Source: Rhodobacterales bacterium (GTDB taxonomy: Bacteria; Pseudomonadota; Alphaproteobacteria; Rhodobacterales; Rhodobacteraceae). Taken from it: a stretch of 11,745 nucleotides of DNA. The DNA lies in the NCBI GenBank assembly GCA_013298675.1, contig JAAFIJ010000054.1:1-11745 (forward strand). The letters are read 5' to 3'. The position numbers and the translations under genes were made by a program. The notes beneath the pieces were generated by a model. That model saw only the letters and a program-made list of their open reading frames with translations, was not told the DNA's origin and searched no databases. Positions 1 to 6,476 of the stretch are shown piece by piece (positions within the stretch are counted from its first letter, which is position 1; each line of letters starts with the position of its first letter).

Positions 1-689
1 CCGCGAATGGTGCGACCGGCAAAATGCGGGCAGGCTTTGGACTTTAGATCGGCGTCGATCGCCACGGTAATAGCGCTGGCAGAGCCGCCCGTGATCACCG
101 GCGCCGGCAAGGGTTTCAGCCGCCCTAGTCCCCGCGCCGCCAGATCGCGCGCAACACCGCGCACGCCCAACGCATCCGGGCGGTTCGGCGTGATTTTGAT
201 ATGGATCATCGGGTCGACAACACCGGGGCGGTGGACTGCCAGCCAATCAACGAATTTCTGACCAACCTCACCCGAGGGCAGTTCGATGATGCCGTTGTGT
301 TCATCCGACAGTTCTAGCTCGCGCTCGGACGCCATCATGCCATGAGATTCGACGCCGCGAATTTTGCCCACACCTAAGGTCATGTCGATCCCCGGCACAT
401 AATCACCGGGCTTGCACAGCACGACCGTTATGCCTGCTCGCGCGTTTGGCGCGCCGCAAACGATCTGCTTTTCGCCCTCATCAGTCAAAACAGTGCACAC
501 CTGCAGCTTGTCCGCATCAGGATGCTTTTGTGCGTGCAGCACACGTGCCAGCGTGAACGAGGCCAGCTTGGCGGTCGGATTGACCACTTCTTCAACCTCC
601 AGCCCAAGGTCGGTCAGGGCGTAAAGGATTGCGTCAAGCGAGGCAGTTGTCTCAAGATGATCTTTAAGCCAAGAGAAAGTGAATTTCAT
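1..689 (-). CDS. pheT: Phenylalanyl-tRNA synthetase beta subunit, N-terminal part (cut by window edge)
   Basis: Reading leftward from the ATG at 687-689, an open frame runs off the window after about 229 codons. It begins MKFTFSWLKDHLET, the usual bacterial PheT start. Residues about 39-150 form the EMAP/tRNA-binding OB-fold domain (HPDADKLQVC at 57-66, CGAPNARAG at 79-87, a KIRGVESHGM segment at 109-118). The following ITPNRPDALGVRGVARDLAA segment (166-185) begins the next structural domain. The full protein is normally about 800 residues, so roughly 70 percent lies outside. PheT pairs with PheS as the alpha2-beta2 enzyme that charges tRNA-Phe in the cytoplasm; the beta chain supplies tRNA binding and editing. 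No good ribosome-binding site precedes the ATG. It is separated from pheS by 393 bases, wider than in the common tight pheST operon, so it may have its own promoter. Confidence 0.96.
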   Translation of the reverse strand, partial: MKFTFSWLKDHLETTASLDAILYALTDLGLEVEEVVNPTAKLASFTLARVLHAQKHPDADKLQVCTVLTDEGEKQIVCGAPNARAGITVVLCKPGDYVPGIDMTLGVGKIRGVESHGMMASERELELSDEHNGIIELPSGEVGQKFVDWLAVHRPGVVDPMIHIKITPNRPDALGVRGVARDLAARGLGRLKPLPAPVITGGSASAITVAIDADLKSKACPHFAGRTIR

Positions 690-1082
690 TGCGCAGCACC
701 ACAGGTTTTTCTGACCTCGGCCTTAGCCTAATCTGGGCCAAAGGGAAAGCATGGGCTGCGCGGTTTCGACTTTGGAAACGCGTTGTCTCTGGAATTGCGG
801 CAAGATCATGGCAGTTTTCTTAACGACTTTGCGGTATCAGTGCGGAATGACCTTAACACTCGATATCCCAAAGAACCGAAAGACCTCAAAACCGCTCCGG
901 CTGTGCTTGTTGCTTGGCCTGACGTTGATTTTGTATTTAAAGGTCGCGAACGAATTCGTGAAAACTGCAGAGGTGCTGACGCGGGCATCGGCAGAGCAAT
1001 TCGAACAACCCTAATTCGATTGCCGGGGTGATTTGGGGCGCGTCAAAGGACGCACCACCAAAACTATTTTGATCTGATTGCG
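690..1082. other. 393-base gap between pheS and pheT, no convincing gene
   Basis: No clearly real gene is seen here. Two overlapping plus-strand frames are open. One runs from 732 to 1031 with a possible TTG start at 783 and no ribosome-binding site. The other runs from an ATG at 751 to 1014, with AAGGGA just upstream and a hydrophobic stretch near its middle, but it has a cysteine-rich and unfamiliar N-terminus. Neither resembles a family I know, and third-position G+C of the 783 frame looks lower than in neighbouring genes. They could be a decayed gene or chance frames. A stable hairpin at 1032-1062 lies immediately after the stop of the first frame. The gap may also carry a promoter or leader for pheT on the minus strand, but I could not fix one. 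Confidence 0.5.
1032..1062. terminator. Hairpin just downstream of pheS
   Basis: TTTGG at 1032-1036 plus GGCGCGTC at 1037-1044 pairs with GACGCACC at 1049-1056 and CCAAA at 1058-1062. The loop is AAAG, with one wobble pair and one single-base bulge. It begins about 20 bases past the pheS stop. No clean U-tract follows on either strand, so it may be a weak terminator, a pause or processing signal between pheS and pheT, or the terminator of a lost plus-strand gene. Confidence 0.4.
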
Positions 1083-2165
1083 TTAGCTTGACAATCCGCG
1101 CGCCAAATCAGGAATATCCAGCGCAGCAAAGCCATAATGGCGCAGCCAGCGCAGGTCTGATTCAAAAAACGCTCGCAGATCAGGAATACCGTACTTCAGC
1201 ATGGCGATACGGTCGATGCCCATGCCAAATGCAAATCCCTGCCATTGGGTTGGATCAACCCCTGCTGCGGCCAGAACCTTGGGGTGCACCATACCCGACC
1301 CTAGAATTTCCATCCACTTGTCGCCTTGGCCGATCTTTAACTGACCGCCCTCCCAAGAACAGCGGATATCCACCTCGGCGGACGGTTCGGTAAAGGGGAA
1401 GTGGCTGGCGCGGAATCGCAATTCGACCGACTGTACCTCAAAGAAAGCGCGGCAGAATTCCTCTAACGTCCATTTCAGGTTGGCCATGCTGATGTCGCGG
1501 TCAATGGCCAGACCTTCAACCTGATGGAACATCGGCGTGTGGGTTTGGTCCATATCCATGCGGTAAACGCGGCCGGGGGCGATCACCCGGATCGGCGCGC
1601 CCTGTTCGGTCATCGCGCGAATTTGTACCGGGCTGGTATGAGTGCGCAGCACATGCGGTGGGCGGTCATCGCCGGGCGCACGGTTCATGAAGAACGTATC
1701 ATGCTCTTGGCGTGCCGGATGCTCTGGTGGGATATTCAGGGCATCAAAATTGTACCAATCGGATTCGACCTGCGGCCCCTCGGCCACCGCAAAGCCCATG
1801 TCGGCAAAAATCGCGGTCAATTCGTCCATCACCTGGCTAACGGGGTGAATGGTGCCCACGCGCCGTCCGCGTGATGGCAGGGTCACGTCCAACCATTCGG
1901 CGCGCAGCCGTTCATTCAATGCCGCATCACCAAGAGCGGTCTTTTTGGCCCGAAGGGCCGCGTCAATTTCGTCTTTCAACACGTTGAGCATGGCCCCGGC
2001 GACTTGGCGTTGTGCCGGCTCCATCTGGCCCAAATCGCGCATTTTCAGGCTGATCTCGCCCTTTTTGCCCAAGGCCGCCAAACGGACATCTTCCAGTGAA
2101 GCCTCATCCGAAGCCGAAGCTACAGATGCAAGGTACTTGGCCCGCAGTGTGTCTAAATCGTCCAT
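1083..2165 (-). CDS. pheS: Phenylalanyl-tRNA synthetase alpha subunit
   Basis: A 360-residue class II aminoacyl-tRNA synthetase subunit, the usual PheS size. An N-terminal coiled-coil arm (about 1-90) is followed by the catalytic core. Class II motif 2 lies at 198-219 (GRVYRMDMDQTHTPMFHQ) and motif 3 at 312-326 (AFGMGIDRIAMLKYG). GSGMVHP (289-295) and the FTEPSAEVDIRC segment (258-269) are typical of PheS. With PheT it activates phenylalanine with ATP and charges tRNA-Phe in the cytoplasm. The frame is open further upstream to 2321, but the start at 2165 is chosen because MDDLDTLRAKYLAS matches the normal N-terminus and AGAGG precedes the ATG by about six bases; the upstream extension is arginine-rich and unlike the family. 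It is the first gene leftward of a plus-strand VPLPA-CTERM gene, so it must be transcribed from the 286-base divergent spacer. No phenylalanine-rich leader peptide was found there. Confidence 0.97.
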   Translation of the reverse strand: MDDLDTLRAKYLASVASASDEASLEDVRLAALGKKGEISLKMRDLGQMEPAQRQVAGAMLNVLKDEIDAALRAKKTALGDAALNERLRAEWLDVTLPSRGRRVGTIHPVSQVMDELTAIFADMGFAVAEGPQVESDWYNFDALNIPPEHPARQEHDTFFMNRAPGDDRPPHVLRTHTSPVQIRAMTEQGAPIRVIAPGRVYRMDMDQTHTPMFHQVEGLAIDRDISMANLKWTLEEFCRAFFEVQSVELRFRASHFPFTEPSAEVDIRCSWEGGQLKIGQGDKWMEILGSGMVHPKVLAAAGVDPTQWQGFAFGMGIDRIAMLKYGIPDLRAFFESDLRWLRHYGFAALDIPDLARGLSS

Positions 2166-2387
2166 ATGCGCCTCTGAATTTGGTGGTGCTGTGCTATCTT
2201 TCGTGCGCCCAGAAAGCAAGGGAGAGTGGTGGTTCGGTTTTCGAATCACTGCAGCCTCATTCCGTCGCGCCGTGAAAATAGGGATCAACCGCAAATTGCG
2301 GCGATTTCTGGGCGTCGCCACAATTAAGCCTTACTTCGCGAATTGTTGCCGAAAATGGCATATTTTGCCTTCAGTTTTTCCACTGTT

Positions 2388-2417
2388 TTGACTCTCGTCG
2401 CCGTGAATCGCTAACTG
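2388..2417 (+). promoter_or_regulatory. Possible promoter of the VPLPA-CTERM gene
   Basis: TTGACT at 2388-2393 and TAACTG at 2412-2417 are separated by 18 bases and lie 35 bases before the ATG. The -35 box is good and the -10 box is weak, so this is tentative. The 286-base spacer 2166-2451 must also hold the pheS promoter on the other strand, but no clear pair of boxes was seen for it. Confidence 0.3.
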
Positions 2418-2440
2418 TCCGTAGAGTCTTGGAATTTTTT

Positions 2441-2446
2441 AGGAGG
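2441..2446 (+). promoter_or_regulatory. Strong ribosome-binding site of the VPLPA-CTERM gene
   Basis: A perfect AGGAGG stands five bases before the ATG at 2452. It is the strongest Shine-Dalgarno sequence in the window and fixes this start. It suggests that the protein is well translated when its mRNA is made. Confidence 0.75.
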
Positions 2447-2451
2447 ATATT

Positions 2452-3009
2452 ATGTTTCTCAACGCCATCCTTAAAACCACCCTAGTTTGTGCAAGTTTCG
2501 CGGTTTTGGCACCATCCCTCGCGTCGGCTTTGACGATCGACTTTAATGGAACGTCCAGCGGAACCCCATTGGTGATGGGAGCGTATCAAATTGATGACGC
2601 GCGCATCGTCAATGGGAACTGCAATGTATTGGATTGCCTTGCGCTTAACAAAAATGAAACCTCGATTTTGACGCGCGTTGATGGCGCTGCGTTCACGCTC
2701 ACTTCAATTTGGTTCCAGTTGCTTGGCAATCCCGCTGATCTGCTGATCACCGGATCAAACATTGGCGCAAGCGTGACTCTAAGCAGCCCGCCTCTCTTCA
2801 AAAACACGCCATACAACCACCTCTTTGATGGTACCTTCGCGAATGTGACGTCGGTCATCTTCTCAAATATCGGCAAAGGCAATATCCGCATCGACGACAT
2901 CGTCCTTGGCGACAACCCTACAACAGTCCCCCTGCCAGCAGGCGCTGGCTTGTTGATTGCAGCGTTGGGCAGCCTTGGCGTCATGCGCCGCCGTCGTGCG
3001 GCAGCGTAA
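2452..3009 (+). CDS. Exported VPLPA-CTERM sorting-domain protein
   Basis: A 185-residue exported protein. Residues 1-26 are a Sec signal peptide with a likely cleavage after ASA (24-26). The C-terminus is a textbook VPLPA-CTERM tail: VPLPA at 159-163, a short hydrophobic helix (about 164-178), then RRRR before the end. In Rhodobacterales this tail is recognised by a dedicated exosortase (XrtD type), which cleaves it and passes the protein to the cell surface or extracellular matrix; the exosortase is not in this window. The mature domain has two close cysteines (C57, C62) in an NCNVLDCLALN motif, probably a disulfide, followed by a beta-rich region resembling other PEP-CTERM/VPLPA-CTERM proteins. 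Its exact function is unknown. It is the only plus-strand gene in the pyk-to-pheT region and has its own strong ribosome-binding site and terminator, so it reads as an independent one-gene unit inserted in the cluster. Confidence 0.88.
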   Translation: MFLNAILKTTLVCASFAVLAPSLASALTIDFNGTSSGTPLVMGAYQIDDARIVNGNCNVLDCLALNKNETSILTRVDGAAFTLTSIWFQLLGNPADLLITGSNIGASVTLSSPPLFKNTPYNHLFDGTFANVTSVIFSNIGKGNIRIDDIVLGDNPTTVPLPAGAGLLIAALGSLGVMRRRRAAA

Positions 3010-3036
3010 ACGAAACGCTTGTTTCGCTAGAACGCA

Positions 3037-3067
3037 AAAAAGGCGCGCCCATAGGGTGCGCCTTTTT
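3037..3067. terminator. Bidirectional terminator between convergent genes
   Basis: A stem of 14 pairs (3037-3050 with 3054-3067, one G-U pair) closes on a three-base ATA loop. It starts with AAAAA and ends with TTTTT, so it works as a Rho-independent terminator in both directions. It ends the VPLPA-CTERM gene on the plus strand and the DUF4274-like gene on the minus strand. Confidence 0.85.
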
Positions 3068-3070
3068 CAT

Positions 3071-3100
3071 TGGGCTTCCGCTGACCAAGGCTGAAGCCCA
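3071..3100. repeat. Inverted repeat beside the bidirectional terminator
   Basis: TGGGCTTC (3071-3078) and GAAGCCCA (3093-3100) form a perfect 8-base inverted repeat with a 14-base loop. It lies between the terminator and the end of the DUF4274-like gene. It could assist termination on the minus strand. A second small one, CGAAAC (3011-3016) with GTTTCG (3021-3026), follows the VPLPA-CTERM stop codon. Confidence 0.4.
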
Positions 3101-3123
3101 TGTTCGAACCAAAGGGGCAGCGT

Positions 3124-3630
3124 TTATGCGACGCGCAGATGGGCCTTCTTGTTGCGGTAGGGCCGGGTTTGGTAAAAGGCAAATGGAGGGTTGTGCGCGG
3201 CAGTGCCGGTGTTCAGAGCCTCTGTCCCCAGTTGCAGCGGGCCGTCGGCCCCAAAGCACGTTTGGGCGAGTGTCTGTTCATCTTTGGTCAATCCAAACTG
3301 CGCGGTTGGAAATTGGTGTGCTGAAATTGCACGCGCCAAGGAGTGTGTAAAGGCAACGGCGGCTTCGGGGTGCATGGCTGGGTTTGCCAGTCCTTTGTCA
3401 AAGCCTGCTTCAACTGCACGGGCCAAGAACAGCAAGGCCGTTGCGCGGTCGCATTCTTTTTGATGGGTGATCCATTCTGCCGTCATCAGCAGGTCAATTG
3501 TGGCGCGTGGGTTGTTGAAATCAACGCCTTTGGCGATTTCGTGCCACATCGCCGGACCTTGGTGCATGGCCCAACCCATCAACCCTTTCTCAAGGGCGAC
3601 GGCGGTTTCTGGTGTAAATACTTTGGTCAT
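3124..3630 (-). CDS. Conserved hypothetical protein, DUF4274-like
   Basis: A 168-residue protein without signal peptide or membrane helix, so probably cytoplasmic. The segment from MWHEIAKGVDFNN (28-40) to EWITHQKECDRATALLFLARA (52-72) resembles the DUF4274 family pattern: a tryptophan-histidine start, an asparagine-rich turn, then an isoleucine-histidine-cysteine-aspartate run into TAL. The match is from memory and was not searched. The C-terminal third (about 110-168) looks less ordered and ends in a basic stretch (RPYRNKKAHLR). An AAAAGGCAG ribosome-binding site lies upstream of the ATG at 3630. It lies 231 bases downstream of rplT, beyond the rplT terminator, so it is probably transcribed on its own. 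No function can be assigned. Confidence 0.75.
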   Translation of the reverse strand: MTKVFTPETAVALEKGLMGWAMHQGPAMWHEIAKGVDFNNPRATIDLLMTAEWITHQKECDRATALLFLARAVEAGFDKGLANPAMHPEAAVAFTHSLARAISAHQFPTAQFGLTKDEQTLAQTCFGADGPLQLGTEALNTGTAAHNPPFAFYQTRPYRNKKAHLRVA

Positions 3631-3731
3631 GTGTCGATCTGCCTTTTGCGGTTCATGACCCTAGTCGTCGTGGACATTTTGGGCGCAAATGCGGCTTTGG
3701 CAGGGTATTAATGCGTTTTTGGCAACAGACA

Positions 3732-3780
3732 GCAATCAATCGTAGAATTGTAGCCATTCATGATAGCAATGGTTGATTGC
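3732..3780. repeat. Bulged inverted repeat downstream of rplT
   Basis: GCAATCAA (3732-3739) pairs with TTGATTGC (3773-3780), and inside it CCATT (3754-3758) pairs with AATGG (3768-3772). The right arm is a continuous 13 bases, while the left arm is split by a 14-base bulge. A further hairpin, TTGTGC (3793-3798) with GCACAA (3804-3809), lies between it and the rplT terminator. The rest of the 3631-3861 spacer holds nothing else I can name. Confidence 0.45.
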
Positions 3781-3815
3781 AGGGCAGACCGCTTGTGCCA
3801 TTCGCACAAATGAAA

Positions 3816-3841
3816 GCGGCCCTGCGTTTCCGCAGGGCCGC
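3816..3841 (-). terminator. Terminator of the rpmI-rplT operon
   Basis: An 11-pair G+C-rich stem (3816-3826 with 3831-3841) closes on a four-base loop that reads GAAA on the minus strand, a stable GNRA tetraloop. TTTCATTTG follows on the minus strand. It starts about 20 bases past the rplT stop, which fits a Rho-independent terminator. Confidence 0.85.
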
Positions 3842-3861
3842 CTAGAAATTGATGCTAAACA

Positions 3862-4227
3862 TTAGGCTGCGAGAGCAGCTTTCGCTTGCGCCGCAATGGC
3901 GTTGAACGCCTCTGGCTCGTGTACGGCGAGATCCGCCAATACTTTACGGTCCACTTCGATACCGGCTTTCGCCAGACCGTTGATGAAGCGCGAATAGGTG
4001 AACTCGATGTCGAACAGACGAACCGCCGCGTTGATCCGCTGGATCCACAGCGCGCGGAAGTTGCGCTTGCGGGTCTTACGGTCACGTGTTGCGTATTGGT
4101 TGGCCTTGTCGACAGCCTGAGTGGCCGTACGGAAGTTCGTAGAGCGGGCGGCATAATAGCCAGCCGCAGCCTTGATCACCTTGCGGTGGCGGGCGTGCGT
4201 GACTTTGCCGGATTTAACGCGGGACAT
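3862..4227 (-). CDS. rplT: 50S ribosomal protein L20
   Basis: A 121-residue protein of standard L20 length. The basic N-terminal half begins MSRVKSGKVTHARHRKVIKAA and continues through the RDRKTRKRNFRALWIQRINAA core (about 48-68), which contacts 23S rRNA. The globular C-terminal part holds the typical YSRFINGLAKAGIEVDRKVLADLA segment (78-101). L20 is an early-assembly protein of the large subunit. It is 12 bases downstream of rpmI and clearly co-transcribed with it, and the operon ends at the hairpin 3816-3841. In many bacteria L20 also represses its own operon; I see no obvious mimic site, though none was folded by computer. Confidence 0.98.
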   Translation of the reverse strand: MSRVKSGKVTHARHRKVIKAAAGYYAARSTNFRTATQAVDKANQYATRDRKTRKRNFRALWIQRINAAVRLFDIEFTYSRFINGLAKAGIEVDRKVLADLAVHEPEAFNAIAAQAKAALAA

Positions 4228-4239
4228 ATGCTGTTCTCC

Positions 4240-4440
4240 TTACCGGTCGTATGGCATGTATTTTTTGACGATTTTCGCATCGGATGCGCACAGGATCATT
4301 GCCCCGGATGCATCACGAATGAACTTCGTCGTACGCTTAATCATGCCGTGACGTTTACCGGCTGGGCCAGCTTTTACACGACCGGAAGCTGTGAAGCTAA
4401 AGCGCTTCTTCGCCGCCGATTTGGTCTTCATCTTGGGCAT
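4240..4440 (-). CDS. rpmI: 50S ribosomal protein L35
   Basis: A 66-residue basic protein, the normal L35 size. It begins MPKMKTKSAAKKRFSFTASG, the L35 hallmark, and contains KRHGMIKRTTKFIRDASG (29-46) before the C-terminal KKYMPYDR. The frame is open 39 bases further upstream, but the start at 4440 gives the family N-terminus and is preceded by GGAGATGGAA as ribosome-binding site. L35 binds the large ribosomal subunit. It is the first gene of the rpmI-rplT pair. The usual infC partner of many bacteria is not upstream; instead a good promoter lies at 4512-4540. Confidence 0.98.
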   Translation of the reverse strand: MPKMKTKSAAKKRFSFTASGRVKAGPAGKRHGMIKRTTKFIRDASGAMILCASDAKIVKKYMPYDR

Positions 4441-4511
4441 TTCCATCTCCATGGTTTCAGGCGCGACTCGGCATGCCACGTTGGCCGGTCCCGCGGGGTA
4501 TTCGAAAACTT

Positions 4512-4540
4512 CCTATAGGGTGGGCAAGCGGGCAGTGCAA
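4512..4540 (-). promoter_or_regulatory. Likely promoter of rpmI-rplT
   Basis: On the minus strand TTGCAC (4540-4535) and TATAGG (4517-4512) are spaced by exactly 17 bases, a sigma70-like arrangement. A leader of about 65 bases would lie between the start point and the rpmI ATG. Confidence 0.55.
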
Positions 4541-4583
4541 GTCTGTTTTCAATCAAGCATTCGACAAGAAGCCAGAGACAGAT

Positions 4584-4808
4584 TTAATGCAGTGCGCGCG
4601 CAATCACTTCGACAAAAACGCTGGGAATATCTTTGAAACGATAGCCAGTTGGCTTTTGCGTCAGGGCTACAACGATCAAGACGCTGCTGATCAAGACCAT
4701 AATGGCACCAGTACGCGGAGGGCGTGCCTCGGAATAAGCAGAAAGCATTGAGGGCAACGCAAGCGCCCCCAATAATATCCCTGTGACAAGGATTATGTCT
4801 GTGTCCAT
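4584..4808 (-). CDS. Small two-helix membrane protein
   Basis: A 74-residue protein with two predicted membrane helices (about 5-24 and 34-50) joined by a short loop with SEARPPRTG. A cytoplasmic or periplasmic tail follows with KPTGYRFKDIPSVFVEVI (52-69). It resembles small conserved hypothetical proteins of Rhodobacterales, but I cannot give a family name. The ATG is 48 bases after the pyk stop and is preceded by GAGGG, so it is probably co-transcribed with pyk. A G+C-rich hairpin lies between them. Its function is unknown. Confidence 0.75.
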   Translation of the reverse strand: MDTDIILVTGILLGALALPSMLSAYSEARPPRTGAIMVLISSVLIVVALTQKPTGYRFKDIPSVFVEVIARALH

Positions 4809-4827
4809 TTGGCCCTCATCCCCATAG

Positions 4828-4846
4828 GCGCGCCACGAGGGCGCGC
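4828..4846 (-). repeat. Hairpin between pyk and the small membrane protein
   Basis: GCGCGCC (4828-4834) pairs with GGCGCGC (4840-4846) around a five-base loop. It lies just past the pyk stop and ends about 20 bases before the next start codon. With no U-tract, it is more likely an mRNA stability or partial-termination element than a full terminator. Confidence 0.5.
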
Positions 4847-4856
4847 ATATCAGTGA

Positions 4857-6305
4857 TTATTCTGGATCGACCGCCGAAATCAACCGCTCATCACAAGGGG
4901 CAACGCGCAGAATGTTCGTCGTGCCTTTGACGTTGAACGGAACGCCTGCGGTCAAGACGATGAAATCTTCTTTTTCGGCGAAACCGTCTGCAACAGCGGC
5001 ACGAATTGCGGCAATAACGGCACCCTTAAAGCGATCCTGTGGTTCGGTAATGGCGCAGTGCAGGCCCCAGGTCAGCGACATGCGGCGTGCCGTCGACATC
5101 AGCGGCGTCAGCGCAAGGATCGGAACCCGTGGGCGTTCGCGGGCAACAAGGCTTGCCGTGGTGCCGGATTGGCTAAAGCAGGCGATGGCCTTGATGTTGG
5201 TCGCCTCGGCAATTTCGCGCGCTGCGGCCACGATGCCGTCACCGATGGTTTCACGCTGGATAACGCGGCTTGCCTCGATCACTTGACGGTAGGTTGGGTC
5301 TTTCTCGACCGAGAGTGCCACGTTGTTCATCGTGGTCACGGCTTCGATCGGATATTTCCCTGCGGCCGATTCTGCCGAGAGCATGATCGCATCCGCACCT
5401 TCATAGATTGCGGTTGCGACGTCAGACACCTCGGCGCGCGTTGGCACGGGTGATTCGATCATCGATTCGAGCATCTGGGTCGCCACGATCACCGGTTTGG
5501 CCGCAGCGCGTGCACCGCGCACCAAACGCTTTTGGATCGGCGGAACGGACGTCACCGGCAATTCAACGCCCAGGTCGCCACGCGCAACCATGATGCCGTC
5601 CGACACTTGCAAAATGGCGTCATAGGCTTTGACCGCGGCAGGTTTTTCGATCTTGGACAAGATCGCAGCACGGCCACGCGCCAATTGGCGCGCCTCCAGC
5701 ACGTCTTCGGGGCGCTGCACGAAGGACAGAGCCAGCCAATCAACGCCCAGCTCACAGGCGAATTCCAGATCGCTGCGATCTTTGATCGAAAGTGCGGCCA
5801 GAGGTAGCAAAACGTCAGGTACGTTCACGCCTTTACGATTGGAAATCGTGCCGCCAACTGTCACGGTGCAATCGGCAAAATCCTTGCCGCATTTATCGAC
5901 GACCAAGCGGATTTTGCCATCATTCACCAGCAACGCAGCGCCCGGCTCGAGTGCCGCGAAAATCTCAGGATGTGGCAGATTCACACGGGTGACATCGCCC
6001 GGAGTGGTCGACAGATCCATGCGGAACTTCGCACCCTCGATCAACTCTTCGCCCGCATCATTGGCGAATGTTCCGACGCGAAGTTTGGGTCCCTGAAGGT
6101 CTGCAAGAATGGCAATCGGGCGACCAATGTCGCTCTCGATTTGCCGAATGATTTTGTGACGCGCACCGATATCAGCATGTGTTCCATGGCTCATGTTTAG
6201 CCGGAACACATCTGCCCCTGCCTCAAACAAAGCGCGAATGGTCTTGTAGTCGTTGGACGCAGGCCCAAGCGTGGCAACGATCTTAACATTGCGAAGACGT
6301 CTCAT
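4857..6305 (-). CDS. pyk: Pyruvate kinase
   Basis: A 482-residue enzyme of normal length that converts phosphoenolpyruvate and ADP to pyruvate and ATP, the last step of glycolysis, in the cytoplasm. It begins MRRLRNVKIVATLGPAS. RLNMSHG (35-41) and DLQGPKLRVG (69-78) belong to the substrate site, and the B domain follows. SKIEKPAA (217-224) holds the catalytic lysine, followed by MVARGDLGVEL (239-249), ATQMLESM (275-282) and TRAEVSDVA (289-297), all diagnostic. The C-terminal domain (about 345-482) ends with GTTNILRV. The frame is open upstream to 6386, but the start at 6305 is chosen because it gives the family N-terminus and AAGGAAA lies before it. It is divergent from the N-formylglutamate amidohydrolase-like gene. 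Confidence 0.97.
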   Translation of the reverse strand: MRRLRNVKIVATLGPASNDYKTIRALFEAGADVFRLNMSHGTHADIGARHKIIRQIESDIGRPIAILADLQGPKLRVGTFANDAGEELIEGAKFRMDLSTTPGDVTRVNLPHPEIFAALEPGAALLVNDGKIRLVVDKCGKDFADCTVTVGGTISNRKGVNVPDVLLPLAALSIKDRSDLEFACELGVDWLALSFVQRPEDVLEARQLARGRAAILSKIEKPAAVKAYDAILQVSDGIMVARGDLGVELPVTSVPPIQKRLVRGARAAAKPVIVATQMLESMIESPVPTRAEVSDVATAIYEGADAIMLSAESAAGKYPIEAVTTMNNVALSVEKDPTYRQVIEASRVIQRETIGDGIVAAAREIAEATNIKAIACFSQSGTTASLVARERPRVPILALTPLMSTARRMSLTWGLHCAITEPQDRFKGAVIAAIRAAVADGFAEKEDFIVLTAGVPFNVKGTTNILRVAPCDERLISAVDPE

Positions 6306-6326
6306 GGCGGATTTCCTTGTTTTCTT

Positions 6327-6332
6327 ACTATA
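6327..6332 (-). promoter_or_regulatory. Possible -10 box of pyk
   Basis: TATAGT on the minus strand matches the sigma70 -10 consensus at five of six bases and lies about 20 bases before the pyk ATG. No good -35 box sits at the correct spacing, so an activator may be needed, or the match may be chance. Confidence 0.25.
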
Positions 6333-6368
6333 CCGGGCCGAGCGCGTTATGGCTGAATTTCCTTGGAA

Positions 6369-6380
6369 GAGCAATTGCTC
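6369..6380. promoter_or_regulatory. Perfect 12-base palindrome in the divergent pyk spacer
   Basis: GAGCAATTGCTC is a perfect palindrome in the 171-base spacer between pyk and the divergent amidohydrolase-like gene. It lies about 37 bases upstream of the possible pyk -10 box. Its symmetry and position fit an operator for a dimeric regulator of one or both genes. I do not recognise it as the site of a known regulator. Confidence 0.35.
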
Positions 6381-6476
6381 GGGCAATGTTAGCGCTATCT
6401 TTTTGTAAAACGCTGAATGTCATTTTCTTGGTGCGCGACATCACGTAACTGATTTGCGACAATCAAAGGCATTTTC

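Noticed and set aside
2166..2321. In-frame upstream extension of pheS giving a 412-residue protein
   Set aside because: The extra N-terminus is arginine-rich and unlike PheS, whereas the ATG at 2165 has an AGAGG site and matches the family start.
1849..2391. 180-residue plus-strand frame opposite pheS
   Set aside because: It overlaps a certain pheS gene, has low-complexity serine and arginine content and no family resemblance.
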